DNA of 47,877 nt, taken from NCBI GenBank assembly GCA_026705765.1, contig JAPPAB010000001.1, positions 1 through 47,877 on the forward strand, given 5' to 3'. Source of the stretch: Gemmatimonadota bacterium. GTDB lineage: Bacteria; Latescibacterota; UBA2968. Shown here one piece after another: positions 30,740 to 40,662 of this stretch (positions are counted from its first letter, which is position 1; the number at the start of each line of letters is the position of its first letter). A program made the position numbers and the translations under genes. The notes under the pieces are model-generated. The model saw only the letters and a list, made by a program, of their open reading frames with translations. It ran no database searches and was not told where the DNA came from.

Positions 30740-31288
30740 CTATGGTCCCTCGGTTTTTGCCCTGGCTTCGAGATCTTTTGCCAGTGCTTCGAGGACCTTA
30801 TCGGTCAAATCGTGTGCCTCTTTCGCATAGGCCAGAGCCGTTGAATTGAGCACAAAATCAAAACCTTCGTCTTCTGCTACTTGTTTGATAACCGCATTTA
30901 CTGTTTGAATAATGGGTTCGGACAATTCCGCGGTCTTGCGCGCGAGACTGCCTTGTGGTGAGGTAGTATCTTGCACAAACCGCTGTAGTTCCTCCTGTTT
31001 CTTCATAATGGCCTGCTGCTCTTCTTGCTTGCGTTTGTCACTCAAAAGCAGGGATTGACGTTCATAGGTATCCTGCATTTTGGCCAGATCGTTTTGCATG
31101 GTGCTCATCTTGCGCTGGAGTTCGTCTTCGTAACGGCTATATTCTCTTAAAGCATCTTGATAGGGCTTGTACTGATCCAGAATTTTCTGTGAATCAATAT
31201 ACCCCAGCTTTAGCTCCGCGCCAGCAGTACTGGCTATACCAGTTAGTGCTAGAGATAGCGCGACGTAAAGTAAGCGACAGCGTGTCAT
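30740..31288 (-). CDS. skp: OmpH/Skp family periplasmic chaperone
   Basis: This 182-residue protein has a signal peptide (MTRCRLLYVALSLALTGIASTAGA, cleaved after Ala24) and opens ELKLGYIDSQKILDQYKPYQ as Skp proteins do. A long Lys/Gln/Glu-rich tentacle coiled coil (about 45-130) follows, and the chain returns to a beta segment (EDEGFDFVLNSTALAYAKEAHDLTDKV). Skp trimers carry unfolded outer-membrane proteins to BamA, whose gene lies 70 bases upstream. The ATG at 31288 is chosen because GGAGGG is seven bases before it and the signal peptide begins there. Confidence 0.93.
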   Translation of the reverse strand: MTRCRLLYVALSLALTGIASTAGAELKLGYIDSQKILDQYKPYQDALREYSRYEDELQRKMSTMQNDLAKMQDTYERQSLLLSDKRKQEEQQAIMKKQEELQRFVQDTTSPQGSLARKTAELSEPIIQTVNAVIKQVAEDEGFDFVLNSTALAYAKEAHDLTDKVLEALAKDLEARAKTEGP

Positions 31289-31358
31289 CAAAAATCCCTC
31301 CGTGAATAGTGCTTTTGGCCCTCCCTTGCCATCCATTGAGCAAAGGAGGATATGACTG

Positions 31359-33653
31359 CTAATAAAATTGCGGGCCGAATTGGAAATGCGTCATCATTTG
31401 TACGGACTGGCCATCAACACGCCGACGGTCAAATCCCCATGCAAAATCGAATCCCATAATACCCACCACAGGTGCTACAATCCGAATGCCAAAACCCGCC
31501 GATCGACGCATATCCGTCAAGCTGATCCGATCCAGATTTTCCCAGGCATTACCCGCATCGGCAAAAATGAGGCCATAAAACTGATTGGGCACAATGGGAA
31601 TGCTAATCTCCGCGTTAAACAGCAACTGCGCGACGCCCCCAATTGGCTCTCCCCCACTATTGCGAGGACCTATTGAGCGGTCGGGATAACCGCGCAACAT
31701 GGTACCTTCAAAAATATCAACGCCGCCCGGCAGATACAATTCCTGGTACGGGACGCGCTCGGTGCCATAACTGGCGACAAAGCCCAATTGCGACCGCAGA
31801 TTTAAGGCCAATCGCCAGAATATGGGGAAGTAAAAACTCGTGACAATATCGTGCTTGTGAAAATCTCTATTTCCGCCCAAAAATCCACCGGCCAGTGCAG
31901 GCGAATAAGACATCACGCTGCCCGATGTGGGAAAGATCGGCAAATCGCGGCTGTCGCGGGTCAAGTTTGCGCTGATGCTGCTGGTCACATTGTCTTCATA
32001 AAAAGGATTGTTTACATCTGTACTGTCGGTAAAATTGATAAAAGCAACCTTCTCGAGGCGATATCCTCCAGAAATGCGCGAATAATCGGGCCAGCGCAGC
32101 CTGCGTCCGAGGCGAAATGCACCGCCTTCTGTGCGCTGGTCAAAGTCAGCCACACCATAAGTTGCCAGTCGTATGGTACTTCGGAATAGTGACGCAGATA
32201 TACTCGTGGGGGTATTGCGGAACCACGGTTCGGTAAATCCTATGCTAAAGGTTTCGCGGCGCGATCCAAACTCCCACTGGAAATCGAGTTGTTGTCCATT
32301 GCCTCTAAAATTGGGAATTTGCAATCCAATGGTGCCAATCAGCTTGTCGCGTTCGCTATACCCTGCCCCGATAGATGCCGTGCCCGTTGACTTTTCTTCT
32401 ATGGTGAACTCCAGGTCAATCTCCGATGTCTCTTCTACAGCAATAGGCTCGGGCAAAACATTGGTAAAAAAGTTGAGTTGCATGACTTCGCGCACGCTGC
32501 GCTCCAAAAGGGCGCGGCTAAACGTATCGCCCGGGCGCACGCGCAATTCGCGTCGAATCACGCGGTCTTTGGTTTTGGTATTGCCCGTAATCAAAATTTT
32601 GCGAATTGTCCACGGATCTTTTTCGACCACATCAAAATGTACGTTGACGACGTGACCTTCAATGGGTTTTTGTTGCGGAAAAACTTGCGCGCCTATATGC
32701 CCGATGTCCATATAGGCATTTTGCAACTGCTCTCGCGATTTTAAGACGCGCTCTTCGTTGTAAACCGCGCCCGAATCGACCACAATAAAGTGAGAAAAAC
32801 CCGCATCTGTGATTTTCTCATTGCCCGACCAACTCACTGCGCCAAAGCGATAAAGCGGTCCTTCTTCGATGGTGATATCGAGATACATATTTTTTTTATC
32901 AGGGCCATAGGACAAACTATCGGATACAATTGCCGCTTCCCGATATCCGTTTTGTCGGTAAAAGGCCAAAACCAATTCTTTATCGTCGGGATAGGTTTCC
33001 TCACTGTATTTGCCTCCTCCAAACCACCAGCCGTCTTGTTTGGTTTCTTTCATCTGCTTGCGCAGTTGCTTCCCGGTCAATGCTGTGTTGCGGTGAAAAC
33101 GGATTTTTTTCAAATTGACTTTTTCACCTTCGTGAATTTCAAAGGCCAGTGGCAATCGCCCATCTTCATCAACCGCCTCTTCTTGTACATCTACTGAGGC
33201 GAGCAAGTAGCCTTTTTTGCGATAGAGCGCGACCAGTTTGTTGACCCCTCTCTTTTTTTCTCGCGGCTGTATCAACTGGCCTTTGGTCAATTCCAATTCG
33301 CGTTTTAGCGTCTTGTCCTTTATTGCGCGATTGCCCTTAAAAATCACCTCACCCAAACGCGGCACGGCTTTCAAATCAATAATAATGGCTACACCGCCAG
33401 ATACGCGATCTATAGAAATTTTGATATCGGAAAATAGGCCGCTTTTGTAGAGATTGCGGATGACCCGCGCGGCTTCGCCTTCCGCCAGGTTCTGCCCTTT
33501 GAATAAACCGCTCTGAGACTCGATAAAAGAAGTCTCGACCCAATCATTGCCTCTGATGAGGATCTCTTGAATCACCGGGCCTTCCTGAGCGCCTGAGCGC
33601 CCGCCCAATAGTATAATGATGACCCAAAAACTGTGTGTCCAAAATTTTTTCAC
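31359..33653 (-). CDS. bamA: Outer membrane protein assembly factor BamA
   Basis: This is an outer-membrane protein of about 764 residues that inserts beta-barrel proteins. After a signal peptide (VKKFWTHSFWVIIILLGGRSGA) come five POTRA domains (to about residue 420; examples IQEILIRGNDWV and IRKILITGNTKTKDRVIRREL). The 16-strand Omp85 barrel follows, with the family motif GVDIFEGTMLRGYPDRSIGPR. The chain ends with an aromatic residue (HFQFGPQFY) as outer-membrane barrels do. The start is taken as GTG at 33653 because it begins the signal peptide; the ribosome site is weak (AGGT). A TTG at 33704 is an alternative. It begins the bamA-skp pair. Confidence 0.93.
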   Translation of the reverse strand: MKKFWTHSFWVIIILLGGRSGAQEGPVIQEILIRGNDWVETSFIESQSGLFKGQNLAEGEAARVIRNLYKSGLFSDIKISIDRVSGGVAIIIDLKAVPRLGEVIFKGNRAIKDKTLKRELELTKGQLIQPREKKRGVNKLVALYRKKGYLLASVDVQEEAVDEDGRLPLAFEIHEGEKVNLKKIRFHRNTALTGKQLRKQMKETKQDGWWFGGGKYSEETYPDDKELVLAFYRQNGYREAAIVSDSLSYGPDKKNMYLDITIEEGPLYRFGAVSWSGNEKITDAGFSHFIVVDSGAVYNEERVLKSREQLQNAYMDIGHIGAQVFPQQKPIEGHVVNVHFDVVEKDPWTIRKILITGNTKTKDRVIRRELRVRPGDTFSRALLERSVREVMQLNFFTNVLPEPIAVEETSEIDLEFTIEEKSTGTASIGAGYSERDKLIGTIGLQIPNFRGNGQQLDFQWEFGSRRETFSIGFTEPWFRNTPTSISASLFRSTIRLATYGVADFDQRTEGGAFRLGRRLRWPDYSRISGGYRLEKVAFINFTDSTDVNNPFYEDNVTSSISANLTRDSRDLPIFPTSGSVMSYSPALAGGFLGGNRDFHKHDIVTSFYFPIFWRLALNLRSQLGFVASYGTERVPYQELYLPGGVDIFEGTMLRGYPDRSIGPRNSGGEPIGGVAQLLFNAEISIPIVPNQFYGLIFADAGNAWENLDRISLTDMRRSAGFGIRIVAPVVGIMGFDFAWGFDRRRVDGQSVQMMTHFQFGPQFY

Positions 33654-33738
33654 GTTGCGAATACCTATCTCAAAACAGATCCTTTTTGGAGTTGTAAGCC
33701 TCAAACGCCCAAAAAAGGAAAATGTTCCGACTGTACGA

Positions 33739-33770
33739 CAAACAGCCCGGACTGCTGCCCGGGCCGTTTG
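33739..33770 (-). terminator. Hairpin downstream of clpC
   Basis: CAAAC-a-GCCCGG pairs with CCGGGC-c-GTTTG with one mismatch. It lies 22 bases past the clpC stop codon on the minus strand and upstream of bamA. The T run is short. Confidence 0.6.
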
Positions 33771-33792
33771 GGTATTGACCGCACCTTCACGA

Positions 33793-36402
33793 TCATGCTT
33801 TGTCCTTGTTCACTACTTCTTCTTTTCCGACAGGATCTCCCGATTTGTCCTGATCTCCAACTTTTTCATCGAGATTACCCTCTCCGCGCTCATCAGCCGT
33901 GTTGAGTTTACTGTCTTTTGTACTCATCTGAATTTCGGTCGTGTCTTCCGATTCTTCTTTCGATTCTTCTTTTGCGATAGAATTTCCCTCAAAGCTGAGC
34001 GTATCGCCTTTTTTGCTCACCCGAACCTTGCAGCCATCGGCAAAGTGGCCCATAATGATCTCTTCGGCCATGGGATCTTCAATCATCTTTTGAATGGTGC
34101 GCCGCAGATGTCGCGCGCCATACGTCGGATCATAGCCCTTTTCGGCGATCAAACTCTTGGCTCCCTGTGTGAGGCGTACTTCGATATCGCGTTCTGCAAC
34201 GCGAGCGAGAATTTTTTCAAGCTCAATATCGACGATCTGAATAATTTCCTTTCGATCCAGTGGATTGAAAATCACCGTTTCATCCAGGCGATTGATAAAC
34301 TCGGGATTAAACGTCTTTTTGACTTCTTCGTTGATGCGCTCTTCCATTTTTTCGCGGATCGATTTTTTGTCTGATCGGCCAAATCCCAAACCACCTGCCT
34401 TTTGCAGGTCTTTGGTTCCCAGATTGGATGTCATGATCAAAATGGTATTTTTGAAATTTACCTTGCGCCCGAAACTATCTGTCAAACGCCCTTCATCCAA
34501 CACCTGCAAGAGGATATTGAATACATCGGGATGGGCCTTTTCAATTTCATCGAGCAAAACCACCGAATAGGGACGCCGGCGCACTTTCTCCGTTAGCTGC
34601 CCACCCTCATCATATCCCACATAACCTGGTGGTGCACCAACGAGTCGAGATACCGCGAATTTTTCCATATATTCCGACATATCTACGGTTACGAGTGCAT
34701 CTTCATCATCAAATAAATACTGCGCCAGTGCCTGCGCCAAATACGTTTTGCCAATACCCGTGGGGCCCAGGAACAAAAATGTGCCGATTGGGCGATTGGG
34801 ATCTTTGAGACCTGCACGTGTGCGTCGAATGGAGCGACATACCGTAGAAACCGCTTCCTCCTGGCCGATCACGCGCTTTTGCAACTCGGACGCCATGTTG
34901 ATCAGCCTCTCGGACTCGGCCTGTGCCAGCCGAAACACGGGAATGCCCGTCATGCTCGAAATCACTTCGGCAATGTGTTCTTCTGTCACTTCGACCACAT
35001 CATCAGTCACCTGTACTTCCCACGCCTGGCGCATATTTTCGAGTTCGTTTTTGAGTTCTCTCTCGCGGTCGCGCAACCTTGCAGCCTCTTCAAATTGCTG
35101 ATTTTCGGCAGCCATATCTTTTTTTCGCGTAATCTCACCAATAGCCATCTCGATTTCTTTGATCTCTTCGGGGGGATTGAGGCGGGCCAATCGCACCCGC
35201 GCTCCCGTTTCATCGATTACATCAATGGCCTTATCGGGCAAGTGCCGATCGCTTATATAACGATCGGCCATTCGCGCTGCTGCTTCGATAGCTTCGGGTA
35301 AAAACGACACTTTGTGATGTGTCTCATAACTGTCTTTTAGGCCCTTGAGAATTTCAATGGTCTCATCCACTGAAGGGGCATCGACCACTATCGTCTGGAA
35401 CCGTCGCTCGAGCGCGCCGTCCTTTTCAATATATTTTCGATATTCGTCTAAGGTTGTTGCACCAATGCACTGCAATTCACCGCGGGAAAGTGAGGGCTTA
35501 AACATATTGGATGCATCCAGCGTACCCTCTGCGCTGCCAGCACCGACAATGGTGTGCAACTCATCGATAAAAATGATCACATTCTTGCTTTGCTGGAGTT
35601 CATTCATCACAGCTTTCAGGCGCTCTTCAAATTGTCCTCGGTATTTTGTGCCAGCGACAATGCCGCCCATATCGAGCGTGACTACGCGCTTGTCCAGCAA
35701 AATTTGTGGGACCCGCCGTTCTACAATGCGCTGTGCCAATCCCTCGATGATCTGCGTTTTACCCACGCCGGGTTCGCCCACAAGCACCGGGTTGTTCTTT
35801 TTGCGTCTGGCAAGTACCTGCGACACCCGTTCGATTTCGCGATCGCGACCAATGGTTGGATCCAATTTGCCCTGCCGCGCCAGATCGGTTAAATCGCGTC
35901 CGAAATGATCGAGGAAAGGCGTTTTGCTCTTTCTTTTTTCGCGCTTACTACCACTCGAAGATTTTCCTTGCAAAACGGCAATCACCTCCTCTTTGGCGGT
36001 TCTGTGATCTACGCCGAATGTGACCAAAATCTGTGCGGCAACCCCGTCTTTATCCTTCAACAGTGCCAACAGCAGATGGCTGGTTCTCACAACCCGGCTC
36101 TTCATTTCTTTGGCTTCATTGGCAGCAATTTCGAGAATCTGTTTTGCCCGAGGTGTAAAAGGCACTTCACCCATCGTCATTGAACTGCCAGAAGAAGCGA
36201 CAAAATCGTCTATGGATTGCTTGATGCTTTCGAGATTTAAGTTCAGATTTGTCAGTACTTGAACGGCCGTACTCTTGCCCCCGCGTATAATGCCCAGCAG
36301 CAAATGCTCGGTGCCGATATAATTGTGTCCCAGACGCGCTGCTTCTTCGCGAGCGAGTTGCATGACCTGCTTCACCTGGTCTGAAAACATACTGTTCTGC
36401 AT
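33793..36402 (-). CDS. clpC: ATP-dependent Clp protease ATP-binding subunit ClpC
   Basis: This is an 869-residue AAA+ unfoldase. Two Clp N-repeats (1-145) come first. D1 follows with Walker A GEPGVGKT (209-216), then a UVR/middle segment ([19 protein letters not shown]) that identifies ClpC rather than ClpB. D2 has Walker A GPTGIGKT and ends with the C-terminal small domain. Beyond that is an unusual tail of about 60 residues rich in Glu, Asp, Lys and Ser ([20 protein letters not shown] onward). ClpC feeds substrates to ClpP, which is not in the window, and needs adaptors such as MecA in other phyla. The ATG at 36402 has GAGAGGAG six bases before it. The promoter at 36455-36483 has a perfect TATAAT. 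Confidence 0.95.
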   Translation of the reverse strand: MQNSMFSDQVKQVMQLAREEAARLGHNYIGTEHLLLGIIRGGKSTAVQVLTNLNLNLESIKQSIDDFVASSGSSMTMGEVPFTPRAKQILEIAANEAKEMKSRVVRTSHLLLALLKDKDGVAAQILVTFGVDHRTAKEEVIAVLQGKSSSGSKREKRKSKTPFLDHFGRDLTDLARQGKLDPTIGRDREIERVSQVLARRKKNNPVLVGEPGVGKTQIIEGLAQRIVERRVPQILLDKRVVTLDMGGIVAGTKYRGQFEERLKAVMNELQQSKNVIIFIDELHTIVGAGSAEGTLDASNMFKPSLSRGELQCIGATTLDEYRKYIEKDGALERRFQTIVVDAPSVDETIEILKGLKDSYETHHKVSFLPEAIEAAARMADRYISDRHLPDKAIDVIDETGARVRLARLNPPEEIKEIEMAIGEITRKKDMAAENQQFEEAARLRDRERELKNELENMRQAWEVQVTDDVVEVTEEHIAEVISSMTGIPVFRLAQAESERLINMASELQKRVIGQEEAVSTVCRSIRRTRAGLKDPNRPIGTFLFLGPTGIGKTYLAQALAQYLFDDEDALVTVDMSEYMEKFAVSRLVGAPPGYVGYDEGGQLTEKVRRRPYSVVLLDEIEKAHPDVFNILLQVLDEGRLTDSFGRKVNFKNTILIMTSNLGTKDLQKAGGLGFGRSDKKSIREKMEERINEEVKKTFNPEFINRLDETVIFNPLDRKEIIQIVDIELEKILARVAERDIEVRLTQGAKSLIAEKGYDPTYGARHLRRTIQKMIEDPMAEEIIMGHFADGCKVRVSKKGDTLSFEGNSIAKEESKEESEDTTEIQMSTKDSKLNTADERGEGNLDEKVGDQDKSGDPVGKEEVVNKDKA

Positions 36403-36454
36403 TGAATACTCCTCTCGCCTAACGAGAAATCTGGCGAAGCTTGGTTTTGATTCC

Positions 36455-36483
36455 ATTATAACAGTTTATAAAGGAAAACTCAA
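36455..36483 (-). promoter_or_regulatory. Promoter of clpC
   Basis: TTGAGT (36478-36483) and a perfect TATAAT (36455-36460) are 17 bases apart on the minus strand, 53 bases before the ATG, in the gap after the lolD stop. No CIRCE or CtsR-like repeat is seen. Confidence 0.75.
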
Positions 36484-36516
36484 CACTGTTTCTTTTAGCC
36501 CCACACGCTTTGTTAT

Positions 36517-37191
36517 TTAAGCAAGGAGACGACCGTCTTCCATTTCGACTACCCGATCAGCGCGAGCAGCCAAATGCTGGTCATGTGTTACGATAATGCA
36601 CGTTTGATGTCGGGTTCTGACAAGTTCCCAAATTAATGCGTGAAGCTCTGCACTGCGTGCCACATCGAGATTGCCAGAAGGTTCGTCGGCCAGAACAACT
36701 GCGGGTTGCGTCACCAATGCCCGTGCAACAGCAACGCGCTGCGCTTCCCCGCCAGAAAGTTCGGAAGGTAAATGTGCAAGTCGCTTTTCCAGACCGATAT
36801 CACAGAGTAGTTTTTGCGCGGGTACTCGCGCTTCATCGTGCGAAATACCGGCAATCATCAGGGGCATCATCACATTTTCAAGCGCAGTAAAATCGCGCAA
36901 CAAGTGGTGAAACTGAAAAACAAATCCGATCTGGCGATTGCGAAATTTGGCGCGAGCAGTATCTGAAAGGGAAAATATATCGACGCCATCAATGACAATC
37001 GTCCCCGAAGCCGGATGATCTAACCCGCCCATAATGTGCAACAAAGTACTCTTTCCCACACCCGAAGCACCAACCACTGCTACAATTTCACCGCGAACAA
37101 CCCCGAGGTCAACCCCTTTTAATACCTCAATATGGGTATCCCCCAATACATAGTGCTTGTAAACCCCTGTTGCACGCAGCAACTCATCCAT
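36517..37191 (-). CDS. lolD: ABC transporter ATP-binding protein, LolD-like
   Basis: This is a 224-residue ATPase of the LolD/MacB/FtsE group, which drives lipoprotein release from the inner membrane. Motifs are Walker A GASGVGKS, Q-loop FQFHHLLRDFTALENV, signature LSGGEAQRVAVARAL, Walker B VVLADEPSGNLD and the switch His (IVTHD). FQFHHLLRDFTALENVMMPL is close to the LolD consensus. The ATG (37191) overlaps the 3' end of lysS by eight bases, so the two are coupled. LolC/LolE permease genes, usually adjacent, are missing. The assignment to LolD over another MacB-type ATPase is therefore not certain. Confidence 0.8.
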   Translation of the reverse strand: MDELLRATGVYKHYVLGDTHIEVLKGVDLGVVRGEIVAVVGASGVGKSTLLHIMGGLDHPASGTIVIDGVDIFSLSDTARAKFRNRQIGFVFQFHHLLRDFTALENVMMPLMIAGISHDEARVPAQKLLCDIGLEKRLAHLPSELSGGEAQRVAVARALVTQPAVVLADEPSGNLDVARSAELHALIWELVRTRHQTCIIVTHDQHLAARADRVVEMEDGRLLA

Positions 37192-38716
37192 GGTCTTCAA
37201 GGCCCTCTTTAGGGCGCATGTGAGGAAACAGAATTGCGTCTCGAATCGAAGGCGCGTCTGCGAGCAACATCACCATTCGATCGACACCAATACCCAACCC
37301 ACCCGTCGGTGGCATCCCGTGTTCCAGGGCCATTAAAAAGTCTTCATCGAGAATCTGAGCCTCGTCATCGCCCCGGTCTCGTAAGGTTTTTTGATGCGCA
37401 AACCGATGCCGCTGATCAATCGGATCATTCAGTTCGGAAAACGCATTGCCCGCTTCCCAACCATTGATAAAAAATTCAAACCGCTCGGTGAGGTCTTTTT
37501 GGGTCCGATGGCGTTTTGCCAGGGGAGACACCGCAATGGGATAGTCGGTAATAAAGGTCGGTTGAATCAATTCAGGCTCGACACACGCTTCGAACAATGC
37601 ATTGATCAGCAAGCCGCGCTCTGCATCCGGTTCGATATCGGAATCAAAGCGCTTGCATGCAACACGCAGGTCGGCATCTGAGGAGCGCGCCACATCAATA
37701 CCGCCGTATTTCTCTATGGCGTCGAGCATGGGAATGCGCGGCCAGGGGGGGGTAAGATCAATTTCTCGACCCTGGTATTCGAGTGTTGTCGCGCCATTTA
37801 CCTTTTCGGCGACAAATGCGTAGAGTGCCTCGGATATTGCCATCATATCTGAATAATCAGCATAGGCCTGATACAATTCGAGCATCGAAAACTCGGGGTT
37901 ATGAGTTCGATCGATGCCTTCATTGCGAAAATTTTTGCCGATTTCATATACTCGCTCAAGCCCACCCACGATCAAACGCTTGAGATATAACTCATCGGAT
38001 ATCCGCAGGTACAGCGGCATGTCCAGCACGTTGTGATGCGTCACAAAAGGACGGGCAGAAGCCCCGCCGTAGAGCGGTTGCAACACCGGTGTTTCGACTT
38101 CTAAAAAACCGCGTGTATCTAAAAATTCACGAATCGCAGATACGACCGCACTACGCTTGCGAAAAACCGCTTGCACATCGGGATTGAGTGCCAGGTCCAG
38201 ATAACGACGGCGATATCTCAGTTCTTTGTCACTAAATTGATCGTGTACTACGCGCTCGCCATCGCGTATTTCTTCTTTGGGGACGGGTAAGGGACGAATG
38301 GCTTTGGTCAACAATACGAGCGTTTGAACCTGAACGGATATTTGTCCCGTGCGCGTCTTAAAAACGCGGCCAGATACACCGATAAAATCGCCGATATCCA
38401 GCAGCTTCCACAGCGCGAAAGCATCATCGCCAATATTGTCGAGCCGCACGTAAATTTGCAGACGGCCCACGGCATCCCGCAGATCGGCAAAGGCCGCTTT
38501 TCCATGGCCGCGCGTAACAATTAATCGACCGGCAACCCGCACCTCGTTGCCCGATGCACTCAGCGCATCAAAAGACGCGATAATATCCGCGGAATAATGC
38601 GTGGGTTCAAAGCGATACGGATAAGGCTCAATGCCCAAATCCCGAATGGCGTCGAGTTTTTGCAGACGCTGTTCGATCAATTGAGATTCTGGTGTTTGTC
38701 CCACAACCCGAGTCAA
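37184..38716 (-). CDS. lysS: Lysyl-tRNA synthetase, class II
   Basis: This 510-residue enzyme charges tRNA-Lys. An N-terminal OB fold (EVRVAGRLIVTRGHGKAAFADL) binds the anticodon. The class II catalytic domain carries motif 2 (FRNEGIDRTHNPEFSMLELYQAYADY) and motif 3 (GGLGIGVDRMVMLL). The start is TTG with GGGAGG eight bases upstream, and a strong promoter stands at 38777-38805. The order prfB-lysS is also found in proteobacteria. The gene overlaps lolD by eight bases. Confidence 0.96.
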   Translation of the reverse strand: MTRVVGQTPESQLIEQRLQKLDAIRDLGIEPYPYRFEPTHYSADIIASFDALSASGNEVRVAGRLIVTRGHGKAAFADLRDAVGRLQIYVRLDNIGDDAFALWKLLDIGDFIGVSGRVFKTRTGQISVQVQTLVLLTKAIRPLPVPKEEIRDGERVVHDQFSDKELRYRRRYLDLALNPDVQAVFRKRSAVVSAIREFLDTRGFLEVETPVLQPLYGGASARPFVTHHNVLDMPLYLRISDELYLKRLIVGGLERVYEIGKNFRNEGIDRTHNPEFSMLELYQAYADYSDMMAISEALYAFVAEKVNGATTLEYQGREIDLTPPWPRIPMLDAIEKYGGIDVARSSDADLRVACKRFDSDIEPDAERGLLINALFEACVEPELIQPTFITDYPIAVSPLAKRHRTQKDLTERFEFFINGWEAGNAFSELNDPIDQRHRFAHQKTLRDRGDDEAQILDEDFLMALEHGMPPTGGLGIGVDRMVMLLADAPSIRDAILFPHMRPKEGLEDHG

Positions 38717-38776
38717 GATAGGAGCCTCCCAACCCCTCTAAATACCTATAAGATTAAACGCTGTAAAGGTTATTAA

Positions 38777-38805
38777 ACTATAACCAATATGCATATTCAA
38801 GTCAA
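38777..38805 (-). promoter_or_regulatory. Promoter of lysS-lolD with palindrome in the spacer
   Basis: TTGACT (38800-38805) and TATAGT (38777-38782) are 17 bases apart on the minus strand. The spacer contains AATATGCATATT (38786-38797), a perfect 12-base palindrome that may be an operator. It lies 60 bases before the TTG start. Confidence 0.7.
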
Positions 38806-38843
38806 GCTTGTTGCCCGCTTGAGGTTACCACTTAAAACTCTGT

Positions 38844-39960
38844 TCACGCGGTGCGCGACGATAGTAAATATGCGCGGATAAATGGGTCGAGATCGCCGTC
38901 TATAACCCCTGAAACATCCGATGTCTCAAAGCCCGTTCGTGCGTCTTTCACCATTTGATAGGGTTGAAAAACGTAATTGCGGATTTGACTGCCCCATTCA
39001 ATGCGTTTTTTTGTGCTTTCGAGTTTGGCGCGTTTTTTGTCTTCTTCTTCCCGCAGGTGTTGATATAGTCGCGCCTTGAGGATTTTCATGGCCGTATTGC
39101 GGTTCTTGTGCTGAGATCGCTCGTTCTGGCATTGCACCACAATTCCCGTGGGTTCGTGGGTAATACGCACTGCAGAATCGGTTTTGTTTACGTGTTGTCC
39201 TCCGGCACCCCCAGCGCGATAGGTATCTACTTTCAAATCACTGGGATTGATCTCCACTTCGATATCGCCTTCGGCGTCGGGATAGACAAAAACGGAAGCA
39301 AATGATGTGTGGCGACGATTGTTGGAATCATAAGGAGAAATCCGCACCAATCTGTGTACACCAGATTCGGACTTGAGATAGCCAAAAGCATAGTCGCCCT
39401 TCACTTCAATTGTCGCACTCTTAATCCCTGCCGTTTCGCCGGGAAGTGTGTCCAGGACATTGGTTTGAAATCCGCGCCGGTCGGCCCACCGCGTGTACAT
39501 ACGCATCAACATTTGCGCCCAGTCTGCTGCTTCGGTACCTCCGGCGCCCGGATGAATGGTCAATATCGCGTCGTTGCGATCTTCGCGGTCGCCCAACATG
39601 TGTTGCAATTCAAGTGCATCTAAAGCCGCGCCAATCCCGGGTACTTCAGCGGCGACTTCCGACAGGGACTCAGCATCGCCTTCTTCGCACGCCAATTGAA
39701 AAAGTACATCCAAATCGCCGACTTGTTCATTTAAATTTTCCCAGCTTTCAACCCAGAATTTTTCTGCGTTACAGGCGTCGATAATTTGCTGTGCTTTTTC
39801 GCGGTCATTCCAGAAATTAGGTGCTTCCATGAGTTTTTCAAATTTGACAATTTTTGTTCGTCTTTGATCGAGGTCAAAGATACCTCCCGAGTTTATCTAC
39901 GCGTGCGCTATAATCGGATAGGGCATCTTGCAGTTCACGCACCTGAATTTCCACGGCCAT
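38844..39960 (-). CDS. prfB: Peptide chain release factor 2, with programmed +1 frameshift
   Basis: This 371-residue release factor reads UAA and UGA stops. It is encoded in two frames: 28 codons from the ATG at 39960 to CTT, then an in-frame TGA, then the main frame after skipping one T (39876). The site reads GGGAGG-TAT-CTT-TGA-C, the classic RF2 autoregulation signal. Low RF2 slows termination at the TGA and favours +1 slippage. The GGQ motif that triggers hydrolysis is at 253-255 (AGGAGGQHVNKTDSA). The tripeptide that reads the stop codon, normally SPF, is SPY at 208-210 (39330-39338). AAAGGAAC precedes the ATG. It lies 21 bases after lolA. Confidence 0.96.
39873..39888 (-). promoter_or_regulatory. 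RF2 recoding site (SD-like element, CTT slip codon, TGA)
   Basis: GGGAGG stands exactly three bases before CTT-TGA-C, the arrangement needed for efficient +1 frameshifting in prfB of many bacteria. Without the shift the product would have 28 residues. Confidence 0.95.
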
Positions 39961-39981
39961 TATTTGTTCCTTTCAGTTTAA

Positions 39982-40662
39982 TCAACGCAAGTCGATCAAT
40001 TCCACTCCGCTGGGTACGTGGAATGTAAATTGATCGGGCCTGGCTTTTTTATTCACCTTTAAATCCGACAACACAAATGTTGTCACGTCTTCGTGGATAT
40101 TGCGATATTCCACTTGCCGCACCAGATAGAGACGTTTGTCTATCCACATGCGAATTTTATGGATATACGTATCTTCTTTTTTTGCCAATAGATCAACTGC
40201 GTAACACGTTTTGCGCTGTATCTTTTTTTCGCCCACATAAACGGGCACATAATTTTCGTCGTACCCACCCCAAAAAATCAGATCAAATAATAACTTCTCA
40301 TAGTTTCGGTCATTTTCCATCGCGGTGTAATCGCTCACCAGCACCTGGGCATTGGCAGGCGCGTAATGCCACACGGTTTTGCCATCGCTCACCACTACCT
40401 GTACATCCGAATCCATTCTAAACTGATCGGGGCGCTGAACCAGCAATTTGCCTTTAACTTCTTGATGCTGATCCATTACGCGCCAATAGTGTTGTTTGAC
40501 AAAGTGAGCGGAAAGCGTCTCGAGATCCGCAAATTTTTTTTGCAATTTTGCAATGACCTCTGAGCCGCGCGTATCGGCCTGCACCGTTCTCATGCAAAAT
40601 AAAATACCGAGAATAGCGAGAAGGGCTTGCAGGCTACGCCTATGGTGCATTCTGCACGTCAT
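39982..40662 (-). CDS. lolA: Outer membrane lipoprotein carrier protein LolA
   Basis: This 226-residue periplasmic protein ferries lipoproteins from the LolCDE complex to the outer membrane. The signal peptide is MTCRMHHRRSLQALLAILGI with cleavage at about VQA-D (residue 29). The mature part shows the LolA sequence FADLETLSAHFVKQHYW, PDQFRMDSDVQVVVSDGKTVWHY and the strand pattern VPVYVGEKKIQRKTCYAVDLLAKKED of its half-barrel. The ATG overlaps the ftsK TGA by four bases (ATGA), so they are co-translated. The lolA-ftsK pair is also common in proteobacteria. Confidence 0.93.
   Translation of the reverse strand: MTCRMHHRRSLQALLAILGILFCMRTVQADTRGSEVIAKLQKKFADLETLSAHFVKQHYWRVMDQHQEVKGKLLVQRPDQFRMDSDVQVVVSDGKTVWHYAPANAQVLVSDYTAMENDRNYEKLLFDLIFWGGYDENYVPVYVGEKKIQRKTCYAVDLLAKKEDTYIHKIRMWIDKRLYLVRQVEYRNIHEDVTTFVLSDLKVNKKARPDQFTFHVPSGVELIDLR

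Noticed and set aside
33616-34374. Open frame of 252 residues on the plus strand, Phe-rich
   Set aside because: It is opposite the end of clpC and the start of bamA; the Phe richness mirrors Lys/Glu codons on the other strand.
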